DNA from: Chitinophagaceae bacterium
GTDB lineage: Bacteria > Bacteroidota > Bacteroidia > Chitinophagales > Chitinophagaceae
Length of the DNA stretch: 64,000 nt
Assembly (NCBI GenBank): GCA_016722465.1
Contig: JADKJC010000001.1
Location: forward strand, 496,001-560,000
Direction of reading: 5' to 3'
The notes beneath the pieces were generated by a model, which searched no databases, was not told the origin of the DNA, and saw only the letters and a list, made by a program, of their open reading frames with translations. Each line of letters opens with the position of its first letter. Within the stretch, counting starts at the first letter, position 1. The position numbers were made by a program, and so were the translations under genes. Positions 52,667 through 61,384 of this stretch are shown in pieces.

Positions 52667-52711
52667 AATTGTTATCCATAAACAGCGGCAAAATAAATTA
52701 AGTTTGCTTCA

Positions 52712-53575
52712 ATGACAGTGCAAGAATATTACCGCCAATACCTGCAGCAGTTGCAAACCATTTACAGTCTGGATGAATCAACCATCATTGCAGGCTGGGT
52801 ATTTGATAACAAGGCTGCAATTAAAAGAATGGATATCTTAAGATCGCCTGAGCAGGTATTGGCTGCAACTCTGCAAGCAGCATTGGAAGAAGCATTGCAA
52901 CAGTTGCTGCTACACAAACCTGTGCAATATGTTATTGGCGAAACATGGTTTTATAATTTGAAAATAACAGTGAATGAACATGTGCTGATACCAAGACCGG
53001 AAACAGAAGAACTGGTGAAATGGATCATTGATGAACATGCATCGGGCAAAGAAAAATTATCTGTACTGGATATTGGTACCGGCAGCGGTTGCATTCCCAT
53101 TGCTCTGAAAAAACACTTGCCGAATTTTGATATTACAGCGATTGATATCAGCCCTGATGCCCTGGCAACAGCCAAACAAAATGCCATCATCAATAATACC
53201 CCTGTTGATTTTTTGCAAATTGATTTTTTAAATGAAAGTATATGGCCGCAATTACCGGCATTTGATATTATCGTAAGCAACCCACCCTATATACCACTCA
53301 ACGAAAAAGAAAGGCTGGATAAAAATGTAACTGCCCACGAACCACATACCGCCTTATTTGTTCCTGATCATTCGCCGCAATTGTTCTACGAAAAAATTGC
53401 TTTGTTTGCACAAACACATTTAAAAACTGGTGGGAAAATTTATGTGGAAACGCACGAGGATTATGCAACAGTAACCGCCGGTATCTTTTTAAAAGAATAC
53501 CAGCAGGTGGAAATTAAAAAAGATATTTTTGAAAAGAACAGGATGGTAAAAGCTAGTCAGTTCCTGAAACGGTAG
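52712..53575 (+). CDS. prmC: Peptide chain release factor N5-glutamine methyltransferase PrmC (HemK)
   Basis: Methylates the GGQ glutamine of release factors. 287 residues. SAM-binding motif LDIGTGSGCIPIALKK and the catalytic NPPY in SNPPYIPLNEKERLD. The N-terminal helical domain matches PrmC. TAAGTTTG at 52699-52706 fits the minus-7 promoter box and lies only 5 nt before the ATG, hinting at a leaderless transcript. The 3' end overlaps the convergent exbD by 23 bp. Confidence 0.92.
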   Translation: MTVQEYYRQYLQQLQTIYSLDESTIIAGWVFDNKAAIKRMDILRSPEQVLAATLQAALEEALQQLLLHKPVQYVIGETWFYNLKITVNEHVLIPRPETEELVKWIIDEHASGKEKLSVLDIGTGSGCIPIALKKHLPNFDITAIDISPDALATAKQNAIINNTPVDFLQIDFLNESIWPQLPAFDIIVSNPPYIPLNEKERLDKNVTAHEPHTALFVPDHSPQLFYEKIALFAQTHLKTGGKIYVETHEDYATVTAGIFLKEYQQVEIKKDIFEKNRMVKASQFLKR

Positions 53576-53960
53576 CAGAAGTAGTAGCCCCCAAATGCCT
53601 TGCGATCTTCATTACTTTCACTACTTCGCCCCACTGAGCAGAGGAATCGGCATTAATTACAACAGATGGCTTGATACTGTCACCTTCGTTAATGTATTTT
53701 TTTAGTGCCGATTCAAGGGAATCGGGGAATATTTTTTTTGCACCGATATAAAAATTTCTTTCTTTATCAACACTCACCACTACCGTCTGCTTGGATTTGG
53801 TATCGCTCTTGGCCCTCGGTGTGCTCACCTTCACCACATTGGGATTTGCCAGTGTGGAGATCATCAAAAAAAACATGAGGAGTATAAATAAAATATCATT
53901 GAGTGGACCGGTATCCACTTCATCATGACTTTCTCTTAATTTATTTCTTTTTAAACCCAT
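53553..53960 (-). CDS. exbD: ExbD/TolR-family biopolymer transport protein
   Basis: 135 residues. The start is set at the ATG at 53960 (MGLKRNKLRESHDEVDTGPL); the frame extends to 54167, but that stretch overlaps the upstream exbB and has no family resemblance. One N-terminal membrane segment LNDILFILLMFFLMISTL holds the conserved Asp used in proton translocation, followed by a periplasmic domain. It partners with ExbB to energise TonB-dependent outer-membrane transport. The upstream ExbB gene ends about 90 bp before this start. Confidence 0.9.
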   Translation of the reverse strand: MGLKRNKLRESHDEVDTGPLNDILFILLMFFLMISTLANPNVVKVSTPRAKSDTKSKQTVVVSVDKERNFYIGAKKIFPDSLESALKKYINEGDSIKPSVVINADSSAQWGEVVKVMKIARHLGATTSATVSGTD

Positions 53961-54048
53961 TTTGAACGACGAATTGTGATTGATGAATAACGAATGAAAG
54001 AATTTCTTGCCGTGAGTGATCAGTAATTCAAGGTTCGTATTCGTAATT

Positions 54049-54726
54049 TTATCTTGTTGGTTCCTGCAAAATATCAATGAATTCACTGCTGGCTGCTTCC
54101 ATCCTGTTGGCGGTTCTGTTGATCTGTGTATCCAGATAACTGTAACCAAGATAGGCCAGCATACCAATGATTAACCCACTGGCAGAAGTAATCAGTTTGA
54201 TATACATCGCATCAGCAATCTGGCTTACTGTAGGGCTGCTGATGGTAGCAAATTCTTTCAGTAACAACACCAAACCCACGATGGTTCCTACAAATCCAAA
54301 CAACGGTGCTATACGGGAAATCACAGATAAAATCGAGAGGTTCTTTTCCATTTTATACATTTCCAATTTGCCCACATTGTCCATGCTTTTTTCAATGGCA
54401 TCAATGGGTTTTCCGATCCTTTGCAAGCCTTTATCGATCATCCGTCCTACAGGATTGTCTGTATTTTTTGCCAGGCTCCTTGCAGCAGTTACGTTGCCAT
54501 TCACTACATGGTCACGGATAATGCTCATGAAATTATCCTCTATCTTACTTGCTTTCTTCACTGCCAGCAAACGCTCAATAAAAAAGAAAACCGCCAATGC
54601 AAAGAGGATTCCCAACGGGATCATCAGCGGGCCGCCTTTACCAAGCAGGCTCCATACGGATTCTACTTTCCCGGTTATTTCTGTTGACTTGGTAAGGGTA
54701 TCTACCTGTAATAAGATATCAAACAT
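54049..54726 (-). CDS. exbB: ExbB/TolQ/MotA-family proton channel protein
   Basis: 225 residues with three membrane segments: LMIPLGILFALAVFFFIERLL, ISRIAPLFGFVGTIVGLVLLL and ITSASGLIIGMLAYLGYSYL, and the characteristic spacing of the family. Forms the pentameric channel with ExbD to transduce proton-motive force to TonB or the gliding machinery. Here it is adjacent to exbD, with a spacer of 88 bp between stop and start. Confidence 0.92.
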   Translation of the reverse strand: MFDILLQVDTLTKSTEITGKVESVWSLLGKGGPLMIPLGILFALAVFFFIERLLAVKKASKIEDNFMSIIRDHVVNGNVTAARSLAKNTDNPVGRMIDKGLQRIGKPIDAIEKSMDNVGKLEMYKMEKNLSILSVISRIAPLFGFVGTIVGLVLLLKEFATISSPTVSQIADAMYIKLITSASGLIIGMLAYLGYSYLDTQINRTANRMEAASSEFIDILQEPTR

Positions 54727-54866
54727 GGATTTACTGATTTAAGACAAAAGTAATTGTTTCTGTTTTTTATTTTGCTATAATTATGCCAATGCTTTGCAGC
54801 ATGTATTTCCAACAGCAAAACAAGGTTATTTGCTGCGTAAAATATTGTTAAAGAAGTTTCTTTCAA

Positions 54867-54893
54867 AACAAAAGCCGGATGTTGATCCGGCTT
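54867..54893 (-). terminator. Rho-independent terminator of the SPFH gene
   Basis: A perfect 9-bp stem AAGCCGGAT/ATCCGGCTT (54872-54880 with 54885-54893) with a 4-nt loop. On the minus strand it is followed by TTTGTTTTG. It lies 25 bp past the repaired SPFH stop (54917). Confidence 0.8.
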
Positions 54894-54916
54894 CGATAAG
54901 TTGATATTTTAAAGTC

Positions 54917-55845
54917 TTATTTCTTGTCACCCATCTGCTGCATCGCCATTATCTGGCGCATGGTTTTTCCATGCCTTCGCTGCTGCCATCCAAAAAGATC
55001 ACATTTCCTTTTCCATATTCAGCAAAGTTCTTGATAGCTTCCGTCCACATGCTGAACAAGATCACATTGGTATCAAGATTGGCCTGTTTCATTTGCTCTG
55101 CAGCCTGGCTCATACCCTTGGCCACCTCTTCACGGAACAATGCCACACCCTGTCCTCTCAATTGCGCTGCCTGTCTTTCAGCTTCTGCTGCAATCTTGAT
55201 TGAATTACCTTCTGCTTCGGCTGCTTTTGTCTTGGTAATCAGCAAAGCCTGCCCTTCATTTTCTGCTGCAGCTTTTAGGTTATTTGATGCCACCACCTTG
55301 CTCATACTTTCTATGATGGCCTGGTCAAAAGTTATATCGTTGATCTGCAGATCCTGCAAATGATAGCCCCAGCTTTCCAGTTGTATGTCCACCTGCTCTT
55401 TTACATTTTCTACAATGTCCCTTCTTACATTTAATACTTCTGCCTGCTTTTTGGTAGCAACAAAAGCTCGGATACTTCCTTCTACGGTACGTATCAAAGC
55501 CTGCATCAGGTCTTTATCGCTGATGAATTTGAAAGCCACATTTTTAATGGTCTCTTCATCCACATTTAATACTGAATACAACAACATGGATTTGAAATAG
55601 ACATTCGCCTGGTCAACAGTGACAGCCTGGAATTCCAGCTCCACCGAACGGTTTTGAATGCTTACTCTCTTGTAGATCTGGTCCAAAAAAGGCACTTTGA
55701 AATTTAGCCCCGGTCTTTTTATGCTGTGGTATTTTCCCAAACGGGTTACCACGCCGATTGTACCCTGGTTAATGGTGAATAAGCCCCCGGCTATCACCAA
55801 TACAATTGGTATCAACCACCAATAGTCTTTTAATATTTCTGGCAT
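54917..55845 (-). CDS. SPFH/band-7 (stomatin/prohibitin-like) protein, C-terminal frameshift
   Basis: N-terminal membrane anchor (WWLIPIVLVIAGGLFTINQ), then the SPFH domain (VSIQNRSVELEFQAVTVDQANVYF) and a long coiled-coil region (AAEAEGNSIKIAAEAERQAAQLRGQGV). As sequenced, the frame ends at 54949 with EGMEKPCAR. If one A is added to the A5 tract (plus-strand T5 54964-54968), the C-terminus becomes EGMEKTMRQIMAMQQMGDKK and stops at 54917, which is the normal family ending. The total of 929 nt fits one missing base. Such proteins organise membrane microdomains. Confidence 0.85.
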
Positions 55846-55925
55846 CGTTTTAAATTTAAAATGAAGGTATATGTTTTTGAACTATCAATCAGAAAGTATT
55901 GGTAAAACAGTTTGCAGAACCTATC

Positions 55926-57176
55926 TTAACTCCGCTCCTCCCAGATCATACCTAAATGTACAATCGTTTCTGCCGCCTTTGCCATATCCTTTGTACCAAT
56001 CCATTCTAATTTGCTGTGAATGTTCTGCATGCCGGTAAAAATATTGGGGCAGGGCATTCCTATATAGCTGAACCGACTGCCGTCTGTACCGCCACGAACA
56101 CTTTCCTTCTTTACGGCTAAGCCGGCCCGTTGGATGGCTTCTTCTGCATAAGCCACTACCTGTGGGTGTTTGTCAAGTACTTTTTTCATATTGCGGTATT
56201 GTTCGGCAGCTACATACTCCATGGCAGCACCGGGGAATTTTGTAACAACGGCCTCCGCAATTTTCTTCAACCGGTCATGATGCAATTGCAAACCAGCATC
56301 CTCAAAATCCCTTACAATAAATTGTATACTGGCTTTTTCTGCAATTCCATTTACCGCAACGGGGTGAACAAAACCCTGTTTACCTTCGGTTGTTTCGGGG
56401 CTCCATTCAGTTTTTGGCAATGCATCCAGTACAGCACCGGCGATCTTTAATGCATTCACCATTTTATCTTTTGCATAACCGGGGTGAACAATCACTCCGT
56501 GGATAGTGATCGTTGCGCTATCTGCACTGAATGTTTCATCTTCCAGGCATCCTGCTTCACCTCCATCCAATGTATAACCAAATGTTGCTCCCAGTTTTTG
56601 CATGTCCACTTTTGCAGTGCCCTGCCCTACCTCTTCATCAGGTGTAAATAAAATTTTAATATCCCCATGCTTTACAGCAGGGTTTTGCATAAAGAACAAA
56701 GCCGCTTCCATAATGGCAGCTACGCCGCTTTTGTCATCTGCACCCAGCAAGGTCAATCCGCTGGCAGTGATTACACCACTGTTTAAATGTTGTTTCAAAT
56801 AAGGTGAATCACTCATCCTCAGCACCTGTGTAATATCATCCGGCAACACGATGTCATTGCCATCATAATAGCGGTGGTGAATGGGCTTTACATTGTAACC
56901 GCTGCAATCCGGCGCTGTATCCACATGACTGCAAAAACAGATGGCCGGAACATTTTTCTTATCAGTATTAGAAGGAATGCTGGCATACACATAACCATAG
57001 GCATCTGCACTGGCATCCATAATACCCATGCCCAGCAGTTCCCTTTGCAATAATTTGCACAGGTCTTTTTGCTTTTCCGTGGTGGGGTGTACTGTACTGT
57101 TAGGATCGCTTTGTGTATCAATCTGTACATAACGCATTAAGCGTTCGGCTGCAGTGTCGGGGCTTATGTAAATCAT
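55926..57176 (-). CDS. pepT: Peptidase T (tripeptide aminopeptidase)
   Basis: M20-family dinuclear zinc peptidase removing N-terminal residues from tripeptides. 416 residues. Metal and catalytic motifs visible: HVDTAPDCSG, LLGADDKSGVAAIMEA, TPDEEVGQGTAKVD and GYTLDGGEAG, and a C-terminal His in NIFTGMQNIHSK. Length and order match PepT. Upstream lies a 274-bp spacer with inverted repeats. Confidence 0.93.
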   Translation of the reverse strand: MIYISPDTAAERLMRYVQIDTQSDPNSTVHPTTEKQKDLCKLLQRELLGMGIMDASADAYGYVYASIPSNTDKKNVPAICFCSHVDTAPDCSGYNVKPIHHRYYDGNDIVLPDDITQVLRMSDSPYLKQHLNSGVITASGLTLLGADDKSGVAAIMEAALFFMQNPAVKHGDIKILFTPDEEVGQGTAKVDMQKLGATFGYTLDGGEAGCLEDETFSADSATITIHGVIVHPGYAKDKMVNALKIAGAVLDALPKTEWSPETTEGKQGFVHPVAVNGIAEKASIQFIVRDFEDAGLQLHHDRLKKIAEAVVTKFPGAAMEYVAAEQYRNMKKVLDKHPQVVAYAEEAIQRAGLAVKKESVRGGTDGSRFSYIGMPCPNIFTGMQNIHSKLEWIGTKDMAKAAETIVHLGMIWEERS

Positions 57177-57179
57177 TTG

Positions 57180-57447
57180 GTGAATGGTGAATGGTTAATA
57201 TGTATCTTTAGAATGGATGCAATATTACAGAAATTACGGGTTGTTTGGTAAACAGCGTCGGCAATGATCAATCGTGAATTGTCAATCATGAACAGGAGAT
57301 TGTAGAAAGCATGCAACATTAGTTATGTCAAGTGTTTAATTCAATAAAAAACGGCCTGCATTTGCAAGCCGCTTACTATTTTAAACCTATTGGTCCCGAA
57401 TAAGCCATTGAAGATTGACGATTCGCTATTGACCATTCACCATTCAC
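57180..57447. repeat. 21-bp inverted-repeat pair spanning the pepT-isomerase spacer
   Basis: GTGAATGGTGAATGGTTAATA (57180-57200) matches the reverse complement of 57427-57447 in 20 of 21 positions. The pair brackets 226 bp that include one terminator and further phrases such as GATCAATCGTGAATTG. No gene resemblance was seen inside. It belongs with the other inverted pairs in the window, though its sequence differs. Confidence 0.6.
57346..57371 (-). terminator. Rho-independent terminator of the FKBP-type isomerase gene
   Basis: Minus strand: CGGCTTGCA (57363-57371 read backwards) pairs with TGCAGGCCG with one mismatch, then six T residues (plus-strand A6 57346-57351). It lies about 80 bp downstream of the isomerase stop. 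Confidence 0.7.
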
Positions 57448-57450
57448 TCC

Positions 57451-57879
57451 CTACACTATCTCCACCAGTTCAATATCAAACACCAGTTCTTCACCAGCCA
57501 AAAAATGGTTGGCATCCAGTATGATTACTTCCTCTTTAATATCAACCACCACCACAGGAAAAGGCTGCCCCTGCTGATTGCTCAGTGTAAGCTGCATACC
57601 CGCTTCCAGTTTCATATCATCTGGTACATTTTCTTTAGGGAATTCAATAATCGCTGCAGGATCTTTTTCACCATAAGCATCCAGCGCCGGGATGTTGATA
57701 GTTTTCTTTTCCCCTACATTCATTCCGGGCATTGCAGCATCAAACCCCTTGATCATCTGTCCTGCACCTACGGTGAATTCCAAAGGTTCCCTGCCTGCAG
57801 AAGAATCAAACTGCTCACCAGATGTTAATTTACCGGTGTAATGTACCCTCACTGTGTCACCACTTTTTACTTGTGCCAT
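57451..57879 (-). CDS. FKBP-type peptidyl-prolyl isomerase (SlyD-like)
   Basis: 142 residues. The FKBP part VHYTGKLTSGEQFDSSAGREPLEF near the N-terminus and MNVGEKKTINIPALDAYGEKDP (flap) match SlyD-type enzymes; LDANHFLAGEELVFDIELVEI ends it. The His-rich metal tail of E. coli SlyD is absent. Chaperone/proline isomerase in the cytoplasm. Confidence 0.92.
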   Translation of the reverse strand: MAQVKSGDTVRVHYTGKLTSGEQFDSSAGREPLEFTVGAGQMIKGFDAAMPGMNVGEKKTINIPALDAYGEKDPAAIIEFPKENVPDDMKLEAGMQLTLSNQQGQPFPVVVVDIKEEVIILDANHFLAGEELVFDIELVEIV

Positions 57880-57961
57880 GTTGTTAATTTTTTATCCCGA
57901 CTGGCGGGACATTTTGTTAATTATTTTGTTACCAGCCGAAGTTCTTTTATCAGCCACATTG

Positions 57962-57978
57962 GCGTCGCACACTTGTAC
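57962..57978. repeat. 17-bp dispersed motif, copy 2
   Basis: GCGTCGCACACTTGTAC, 16 of 17 positions identical to 31956-31972. It lies 118 bp upstream of namZ. A short palindrome (TCCCG/CGGGA) occurs at about 57896-57910 in the same spacer. Confidence 0.4.
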
Positions 57979-58095
57979 AGGATCAATTCTATTCTGCAAT
58001 AAAAGAGAAAGCGAAAAGCAGGACCACAAATGGCTGGCAAGTTAAAAATTAAATTCTACACAGCCGAATTAAAATGTTTTCTTGAACTTTACCCC

Positions 58096-59325
58096 ATGAA
58101 GGAAAAAATCTCATTATTTATATTTGCTCTTGTATCATACTGCATCGCCGCAGCCTCACAACCCGGTAACCCGCCCGTTATCACCGGTGCCGAAAGAATT
58201 GCTGTATACCTGCCCTTAATAAAAAACAAATCCATCGCCGTATTTGCCAACCAGACAAGCATGGTAAAAAACACCCACCTGGTGGATACCCTTATAAAAA
58301 GCGGCATCAACGTAATTAAAATATTTGGCCCCGAACATGGATTTCGTGGTACAGCCGATGCAGGCGAACATGTAGAAAATGGCCTGGACAAGAAAACAGG
58401 ATTGCCGGTGATCAGTTTATATGGTGATCATAAAAAACCAACCACTGCTGATTTGCAGGATGTGGATATATTGATATTTGACATACAGGATGTGGGTGTA
58501 CGTTTTTATACCTTCATTTCATCTTTAGAATATTGCCTGGAAGCCTGCCTGGAAAATCGAAAGCCCTTATTGATACTTGACCGGCCAAATCCAAACGGCT
58601 TTTATATAGATGGCCCCGTGCTGGACAAAAAATTTAACAGCTTTGTGGGCATGCAGGCCATCCCTATTGTATATGGAATGACGATCGGAGAATATGCCCT
58701 CATGCTGGCAGGAGAAAAATGGTTATCAACCAAAGCAAATGAAATCAATGCTTATAATGTAACCACAAAACCAACGGTTGACACTCCTTTTCATGTGCAG
58801 GTGATCAAATGCAAAAATTATGATCACAATACAAAATATGTGTTGCCGGTAAACCCATCGCCTAATTTAAAAGAGATGCAGAGTATTTATCTTTATCCTT
58901 CTACCTGCTTTTTTGAAGGCACGGTAATGAGTGAGGGCCGTGGTACTGATAAACCATTTCAGGTTTTTGGTCATCCTTCATTACCAAAAAATCTATATTC
59001 CTTCACCCCCAAACCAAATGAAGGTGCAAAAAGCAGTAAGTGCTTTAATCAACTCTGCCATGGATGGAATGAAAGCGGATCTGTTGAGGGGGTATTAAAA
59101 AAACTGGATGGTAAAATTCAATTGAAATATTTGCTGCAAGCCTACAAATTATTTCCGGGGAAAGACAGTTTCTTTTTAAAAAATAATTTCTTTAACAAGC
59201 TGGCGGGTAACGATGTGCTGATGGCGCAAATCAAATTCGGAAAAACGGAAGCACAAATCAGGAAAAGCTGGGAACCTGCATTGAACAATTTCAAAAAGAT
59301 CAGGAAAAAATATTTGATGTATTGA
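58096..59325 (+). CDS. namZ: Exo-beta-N-acetylmuramidase NamZ-family protein (DUF1343)
   Basis: NamZ enzymes release N-acetylmuramic acid from the non-reducing end of peptidoglycan fragments. The ATG at 58096 gives a signal peptide (MKEKISLFIFALVSYCIAAAS); the frame opens further upstream at 58030. The family markers are SIAVFANQTSMVKNTHLVDTL, FGPEHGFRGTADAGEHVENG, DIQDVGVRFYTFISSLEY, LDRPNPNGFYIDGPVLD and the GRGTDKPFQVFGHP region. Length (409 after choosing this start) is normal. Substrate turnover is likely periplasmic. It may feed peptidoglycan recycling with the LD-carboxypeptidases. Confidence 0.9.
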   Translation: MKEKISLFIFALVSYCIAAASQPGNPPVITGAERIAVYLPLIKNKSIAVFANQTSMVKNTHLVDTLIKSGINVIKIFGPEHGFRGTADAGEHVENGLDKKTGLPVISLYGDHKKPTTADLQDVDILIFDIQDVGVRFYTFISSLEYCLEACLENRKPLLILDRPNPNGFYIDGPVLDKKFNSFVGMQAIPIVYGMTIGEYALMLAGEKWLSTKANEINAYNVTTKPTVDTPFHVQVIKCKNYDHNTKYVLPVNPSPNLKEMQSIYLYPSTCFFEGTVMSEGRGTDKPFQVFGHPSLPKNLYSFTPKPNEGAKSSKCFNQLCHGWNESGSVEGVLKKLDGKIQLKYLLQAYKLFPGKDSFFLKNNFFNKLAGNDVLMAQIKFGKTEAQIRKSWEPALNNFKKIRKKYLMY

Positions 59326-59368
59326 ACTTTATCTTTTGCTTCCCAGGCTGCTTTTAGTGCATCGCTCT

Positions 59369-60094
59369 TTACTTTACAAAAACAATCTGCTCTTCTTTCA
59401 GCAAGGGCATTTTTTTAAACCTCAAAATAATATTAGCAACTGTTGCTACATCTTTCTGGCAATAAGTAACAATCCGTTCTAAATTATTTTCCTTCCAGTA
59501 CACTTCACCCACCTGGCTCCCGTCAATATCATCTTTTGGTGAAGGCACATCCAGTGTAGCAGCCAGTAATTTCAAAGAAGTATAATGCTTGTAATCTCCA
59601 AAGCGCCAGTACTGGAAAGTATCTACCATATTGGTTTCCCATGGCTTCATGTTTTGAAAATTGAGATAATCCGGGATAGATAGCCCATTGATTACTAACC
59701 TACGGCAGAGAAAAGGAATATCAAATTCTTTTATGTTGTGCCCGGTAAAACTCCATTTATTATTAACTGATTCAAGCTGGTTTACCGTGCTGATAAAATT
59801 TTCCAGTAGTTCCTTTTCATTATGCCCATAAACTGACTTTACCCTCAGCACATGTTCATTACCCTGCTTTTTAAAATACGCCATACTGATGCAGATCACT
59901 TTCGCAAACTCGGCCATAATGCCTGCCCGCTGCGGATAATATTCATCTGCCATTACAGTTTCCGGCAGAGAATATTTTACTTTTTCTTCCCATAATTTTT
60001 GCCAGTCGGCATGAAGTGATGCAAAATCTTTTTGCTGAGATACGGTTTCAATATCAATGATGAGAAAATTCTCTAATGGCATTTTGGCGATCAT
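59369..60094 (-). CDS. DEDDy 3'-5' exonuclease (PolB-like type)
   Basis: Start probably at 60094 (MIAKMPLENFLIIDIETVS) or 60082; the open frame from 60175 adds an unlikely extension. Catalytic acidic motifs: LIIDIETVSQQ (Exo I, D-x-E), GHNIKEFDIPFLCRRL (Exo II, D) and YCQKDVATVANI (Exo III, Y-x3-D). This is the type called predicted 3'-5' exonuclease related to the proofreading domain of family B polymerases. About 241 residues and no polymerase domain. Function is likely DNA or RNA end processing. Confidence 0.85.
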   Translation of the reverse strand: MIAKMPLENFLIIDIETVSQQKDFASLHADWQKLWEEKVKYSLPETVMADEYYPQRAGIMAEFAKVICISMAYFKKQGNEHVLRVKSVYGHNEKELLENFISTVNQLESVNNKWSFTGHNIKEFDIPFLCRRLVINGLSIPDYLNFQNMKPWETNMVDTFQYWRFGDYKHYTSLKLLAATLDVPSPKDDIDGSQVGEVYWKENNLERIVTYCQKDVATVANIILRFKKMPLLKEEQIVFVK

Positions 60095-60204
60095 ACTGTT
60101 GGTTGTTTTTCTAAAAATAAAGGATTGCGGTAAATGCAATCCTTCTGTAAGAAATATTTTATCCCCAATAACCAAGCTTAGTGCCCTTGCGCCGGTTACT
60201 CGCT

Positions 60205-60834
60205 CTAAAAAGTGATTCCAAGAAATATCTGTATCGATTGATTTCTCCAGGTCTGCCGGTCATCAACCGCATTGATATTGGTTAACCCGTATTTATACCT
60301 GGCGCCTAAATTGATCAATGGTAATTGTATCCACAAACCTCCAATGGCACTCCAGTCGCTGTTCTTATAAATATTTCCAGCGGTCTGCAGGCTGTCAACT
60401 GTTTGCTTAAGCATAGCGCCATAAGCAGGGCCAAACTGTAATTTTACATGCTTACTTACTCCTACATTTACATTCAGTAGTAAAGGGATTTCGAGGTAAT
60501 TCAATTTTGCATTTTTCTGGCCACCACCTCTGAAAAGATCATCATAAATAACCGTAGCATCATTGCTGAACTCTGATGATGATTGCACAAAATTCACCTC
60601 GGGCTGCAAACCAAAACGGTTGCTGAAATTAAACTGCAGAAAACCACCTACCTGGTAATTGTAATTAAACCCAGCCTTGTAAGACTGGCCCGTAATTTTA
60701 TTTACATTCACACCCCCCTTGGCCCCAAAGCGAAAAAAACGTTCGCTATCGAATTGCTCAAATTTCTTTTGCTGTGCAAATATTGGCATACCTGTAAGCA
60801 GGAGGGCAACGGAAAAAATACTTTTTAATACCAT
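60205..60834 (-). CDS. Outer-membrane beta-barrel protein (PorT-like)
   Basis: 209 residues with a signal peptide (MVLKSIFSVALLLTGMPIFAQ). Barrel-like strands: FFRFGAKGGVNVNKI, FNYNYQVGGFLQFNFSNRFGLQPEVNFVQ, LEIPLLLNVNVG, VKLQFGPAYGAML, LPLINLGARYKYGL and a terminal strand QSIQIFLGITF. PorT/OmpBB type, function unknown. Confidence 0.75.
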   Translation of the reverse strand: MVLKSIFSVALLLTGMPIFAQQKKFEQFDSERFFRFGAKGGVNVNKITGQSYKAGFNYNYQVGGFLQFNFSNRFGLQPEVNFVQSSSEFSNDATVIYDDLFRGGGQKNAKLNYLEIPLLLNVNVGVSKHVKLQFGPAYGAMLKQTVDSLQTAGNIYKNSDWSAIGGLWIQLPLINLGARYKYGLTNINAVDDRQTWRNQSIQIFLGITF

Positions 60835-60901
60835 ATAAACTTTTGAATGACAGTTGCCAAAATTATACCAATAAGCCTGTCATCAAAAAAATATGTATTC
60901 T

Positions 60902-61204
60902 TTATCTTCTTCTCCAATGACCGGGTTTCCAAAACCATCCACGGCGTTTTTGTTTCCAGTGTCCCGGAACCCACATTGCCCCAAAACGGGAAGGCACTAC
61001 CCAATAACCATTTGTATATTGATAACGGCCATTGCGCCATATCCATTCCCCATCAATCCAGGTATGTTTTCGTGAAGGAGGGATTGGCCTGGCAAATGCA
61101 GGCGCTGCAGGCCTGATTGTTACATAAACCTGTGCCTCGGTGGTACATGACAGGCTGAATGCAATAACAAAGAGAGCAAGTAATTTTAAGCCAGAAGTTC
61201 GCAT
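60902..61204 (-). CDS. Small exported YXWGXW-repeat-like protein
   Basis: 100 residues. A signal peptide (LLALFVIAFSLSCTTEAQ) precedes a Trp/Tyr-rich C-terminal half: WIDGEWIWRNGRYQYTNGYW, WVPGHWKQKRRGW and FWKPGHWRRR. This fits the WxxGxW-type repeat protein family in periplasmic or outer-membrane locations, with unknown role. The start codon at 61204 is the ATG. Confidence 0.7.
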   Translation of the reverse strand: MRTSGLKLLALFVIAFSLSCTTEAQVYVTIRPAAPAFARPIPPSRKHTWIDGEWIWRNGRYQYTNGYWVVPSRFGAMWVPGHWKQKRRGWFWKPGHWRRR

Positions 61205-61384
61205 AATATCTATTTTACGGGATACGACTGGTAAACTGACAGACGGTTTAACCTGTATCCTTTGCTGCAGGGGTTGCCTAAATTTTTATTTTGTAAGTTT
61301 CCTGTTAAAGGCATATTATTTGTTTCATTCACAACACAGGTCGCACTATATTTAGGGTTGTATTTAATCAATTAAAAAATAAGT

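Noticed and set aside
54167..54742. Long plus-strand open frame opposite exbB
   Set aside because: It mirrors the exbB gene on the other strand and has no family resemblance; exbB has clear membrane segments and homology.
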